7,185 nucleotides of DNA, taken from Thiohalobacter sp. (GTDB taxonomy: Bacteria; Pseudomonadota; Gammaproteobacteria; Thiohalobacterales; Thiohalobacteraceae). The translations under genes were made by a program, and so were the position numbers. The DNA is taken from the NCBI GenBank assembly GCA_027030825.1, contig JALVEM010000491.1:1-7185 (forward strand), given 5' to 3'. This document shows, piece by piece, positions 5,969 through 7,185 of this stretch. Position 1 is the first letter of the stretch, and each line of letters begins with the position of its first letter. The notes under the pieces were generated by a model. It worked only from the letters and a program-made list of their open reading frames with translations, made no database searches and was not told where the DNA came from.

Positions 5969-7185
5969 CTATTCCTGTTCGGCCTGCGACAGAAGATCGA
6001 GAAAGGCCTGTTCGTCGAGTGTGGGCACGCCCAGTTCGAGCGCACGCCGATACTTGGAGCCGGGCGCCTCTCCCACCACCACGTAATCGGTCCGCCGCGA
6101 GACGCTGCCGCTGACGCGGGCGCCCAGCGCCTCCAGACGTTCCTTCGCCTCCTCCCGGGTCATGCTCGAGAGTGCGCCGGTCAGCACGAAGGTCTTGCCG
6201 GTGATCGAGGTCTCCTTCCGCTTTCGTGGTTTCGGCCAATGTATCCCGGCCTTTAGCAGCTTGCGGATGACCTTGCGATTGTGGGCCTCGGCGAAGAAGC
6301 GTTCGATGTGTCCGGCCACCACCGGCCCGATGTCGGGCAACTGTTCCAGCGTCTCCCTGTCGGCGTGCATCAGGGCGTCGATATCCCCCCGGAAGTGTTC
6401 GGCCAGCGTCTTGGCCGTCACTTCGCCGACCTCGCGGATGCCGAGCGCATAGATGAAGCGTTCGAACGTGGTGTTCTTGCTGCGTTCGATGTTGGCGAGC
6501 AGCTTTCTGGCCAGTGTCGGCCCCATGCGGTCGAGCGTGAGCAGCTGCTCCTCGGTGAGGTAGTAGAGATCGGCCACGTCCTTGACCAGCCCCTTCTCGT
6601 CGAGCTGGGCCACCAGCTTGTCGCCGAAACCCTCGATGTCCATCGCCCGGCGCGAGACGAAATGCAGAATGGCGCCGCGGCGCTGCGCCGGACAGTAGAG
6701 GCCGCCAGTACAGTAGTGGATGGTCTCGCCCGGCATCCGCACCACGGCCGAGCCGCACACCGGGCACTTCTTCGGCATGTGGAAGATGCGTGCGTTCTTC
6801 GGGCGCTTCGACAGCACCGGGCCGACCACCTCGGGGATCACGTCCCCGGCCCGTCGGACGATCACCCAGTCGCCGATGCGGATGTCCTTGCGATGCACCT
6901 CGTCCTCGTTGTGCAGGGTCGCGCTGCTGACGGTCACGCCACCCACGAAGACGGGCTCGAGTTTCGCCACCGGGGTAAGTGCGCCGGTGCGTCCGACCTG
7001 GACCTCGATGTCGAGCAGCTTCGTCATCGCCTCCTCGGGCGGGAACTTCCGAGCGATGGCCCAGCGCGGCGCCCGGGCGACGAACCCCAGTTTCTCCTGC
7101 TGGTCGATACGATCGACCTTGAACACCACGCCGTCGATGTCGAACGGCAGCGAAGGCCGGCGCTCGGCCATCCGGTCGTAATAGG
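5969..7185 (-). CDS. ligA: NAD-dependent DNA ligase LigA (C-terminal part; 5' end outside window)
   Basis: The frame is open to the window end, giving about 404 C-terminal residues of a protein of about 670. LigA seals nicks in duplex DNA during replication and repair, using NAD as adenylate donor. Numbering from the Met encoded at 7171 (internal, not the true start), the visible part holds the end of the nucleotidyltransferase domain (DGVVFKVD, 13-20, whose Lys18 aligns with the conserved Lys290 of the E. coli enzyme). The OB fold follows (QVGRTGALTPVAKLEP 58-73, VSSATLHNEDE 81-91, RRAGDVIPEVV 106-116). Next is a four-Cys zinc finger at C136, C139, C154 and C160, with the same spacing as in E. 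coli, then helix-hairpin-helix repeats (about 175-310, including YALGIREVGEVTAKTLAEHF) and a C-terminal BRCT domain (about 322-395, GKTFVLTGALSSMTREEAKE). The active-site adenylated Lys motif lies upstream, outside the window. The gene looks intact as far as visible. DUF1631 and PilZ genes follow on the same strand. Confidence 0.97.
   Translation of the reverse strand, partial: YYDRMAERRPSLPFDIDGVVFKVDRIDQQEKLGFVARAPRWAIARKFPPEEAMTKLLDIEVQVGRTGALTPVAKLEPVFVGGVTVSSATLHNEDEVHRKDIRIGDWVIVRRAGDVIPEVVGPVLSKRPKNARIFHMPKKCPVCGSAVVRMPGETIHYCTGGLYCPAQRRGAILHFVSRRAMDIEGFGDKLVAQLDEKGLVKDVADLYYLTEEQLLTLDRMGPTLARKLLANIERSKNTTFERFIYALGIREVGEVTAKTLAEHFRGDIDALMHADRETLEQLPDIGPVVAGHIERFFAEAHNRKVIRKLLKAGIHWPKPRKRKETSITGKTFVLTGALSSMTREEAKERLEALGARVSGSVSRRTDYVVVGEAPGSKYRRALELGVPTLDEQAFLDLLSQAEQE

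Noticed and set aside
5460..6767. Open frame of 435 codons on the - strand across the ligA/DUF1631 junction
   Set aside because: It is out of frame with ligA and DUF1631, both of which are supported by homology; the composition (Arg, Gly, Ala) is that of a shadow frame.

Overview
This is ordinary-looking chromosomal DNA from a GC-rich proteobacterium, most likely a gammaproteobacterium. The support is the close match of GlcD, GlcE, GlcF and LigA to their Escherichia coli counterparts as remembered, plus a DUF1631/PilZ pair of the kind seen in proteobacteria. Assignment to an order (for example Chromatiales-like) would be a guess. The window is almost fully coding. The longest gap between genes is about 45 bp, and no tRNA, rRNA, CRISPR, insertion sequence or phage gene was seen.

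Left part (about 1-3259, + strand): the distal end of a glycolate oxidase operon. It holds the C-terminal 303 codons of glcD (FAD subunit, cut by the window start), complete glcE (second FAD-binding subunit) and complete glcF (iron-sulfur subunit). glcD and glcE share one base (TGATG) and glcE and glcF are 13 bp apart, so the three are probably co-transcribed and translationally coupled. Together they would oxidise glycolate to glyoxylate at the inner membrane and pass electrons to the respiratory chain. No glcC, glcG, glcB or glcA lies downstream, because the operon runs straight into a convergent gene.

Right part (about 3226-7185, - strand, reading right to left): the C-terminal two thirds of ligA (NAD-dependent DNA ligase, cut by the window end), then after 45 bp a 789-aa DUF1631 protein of unknown function, then a 112-aa single-domain PilZ protein whose start lies inside the end of the DUF1631 gene (11-bp overlap). 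The spacing suggests one transcription unit. The PilZ protein keeps its cyclic-di-GMP binding motifs, so the DUF1631-PilZ pair may be a c-di-GMP responsive module attached to a housekeeping ligase gene.

The two units converge, and the last 34 bp of glcF and of the PilZ gene overlap antisense, with no visible terminator between them. The least understood element is the DUF1631-PilZ pair. I see no clearly new large system here.
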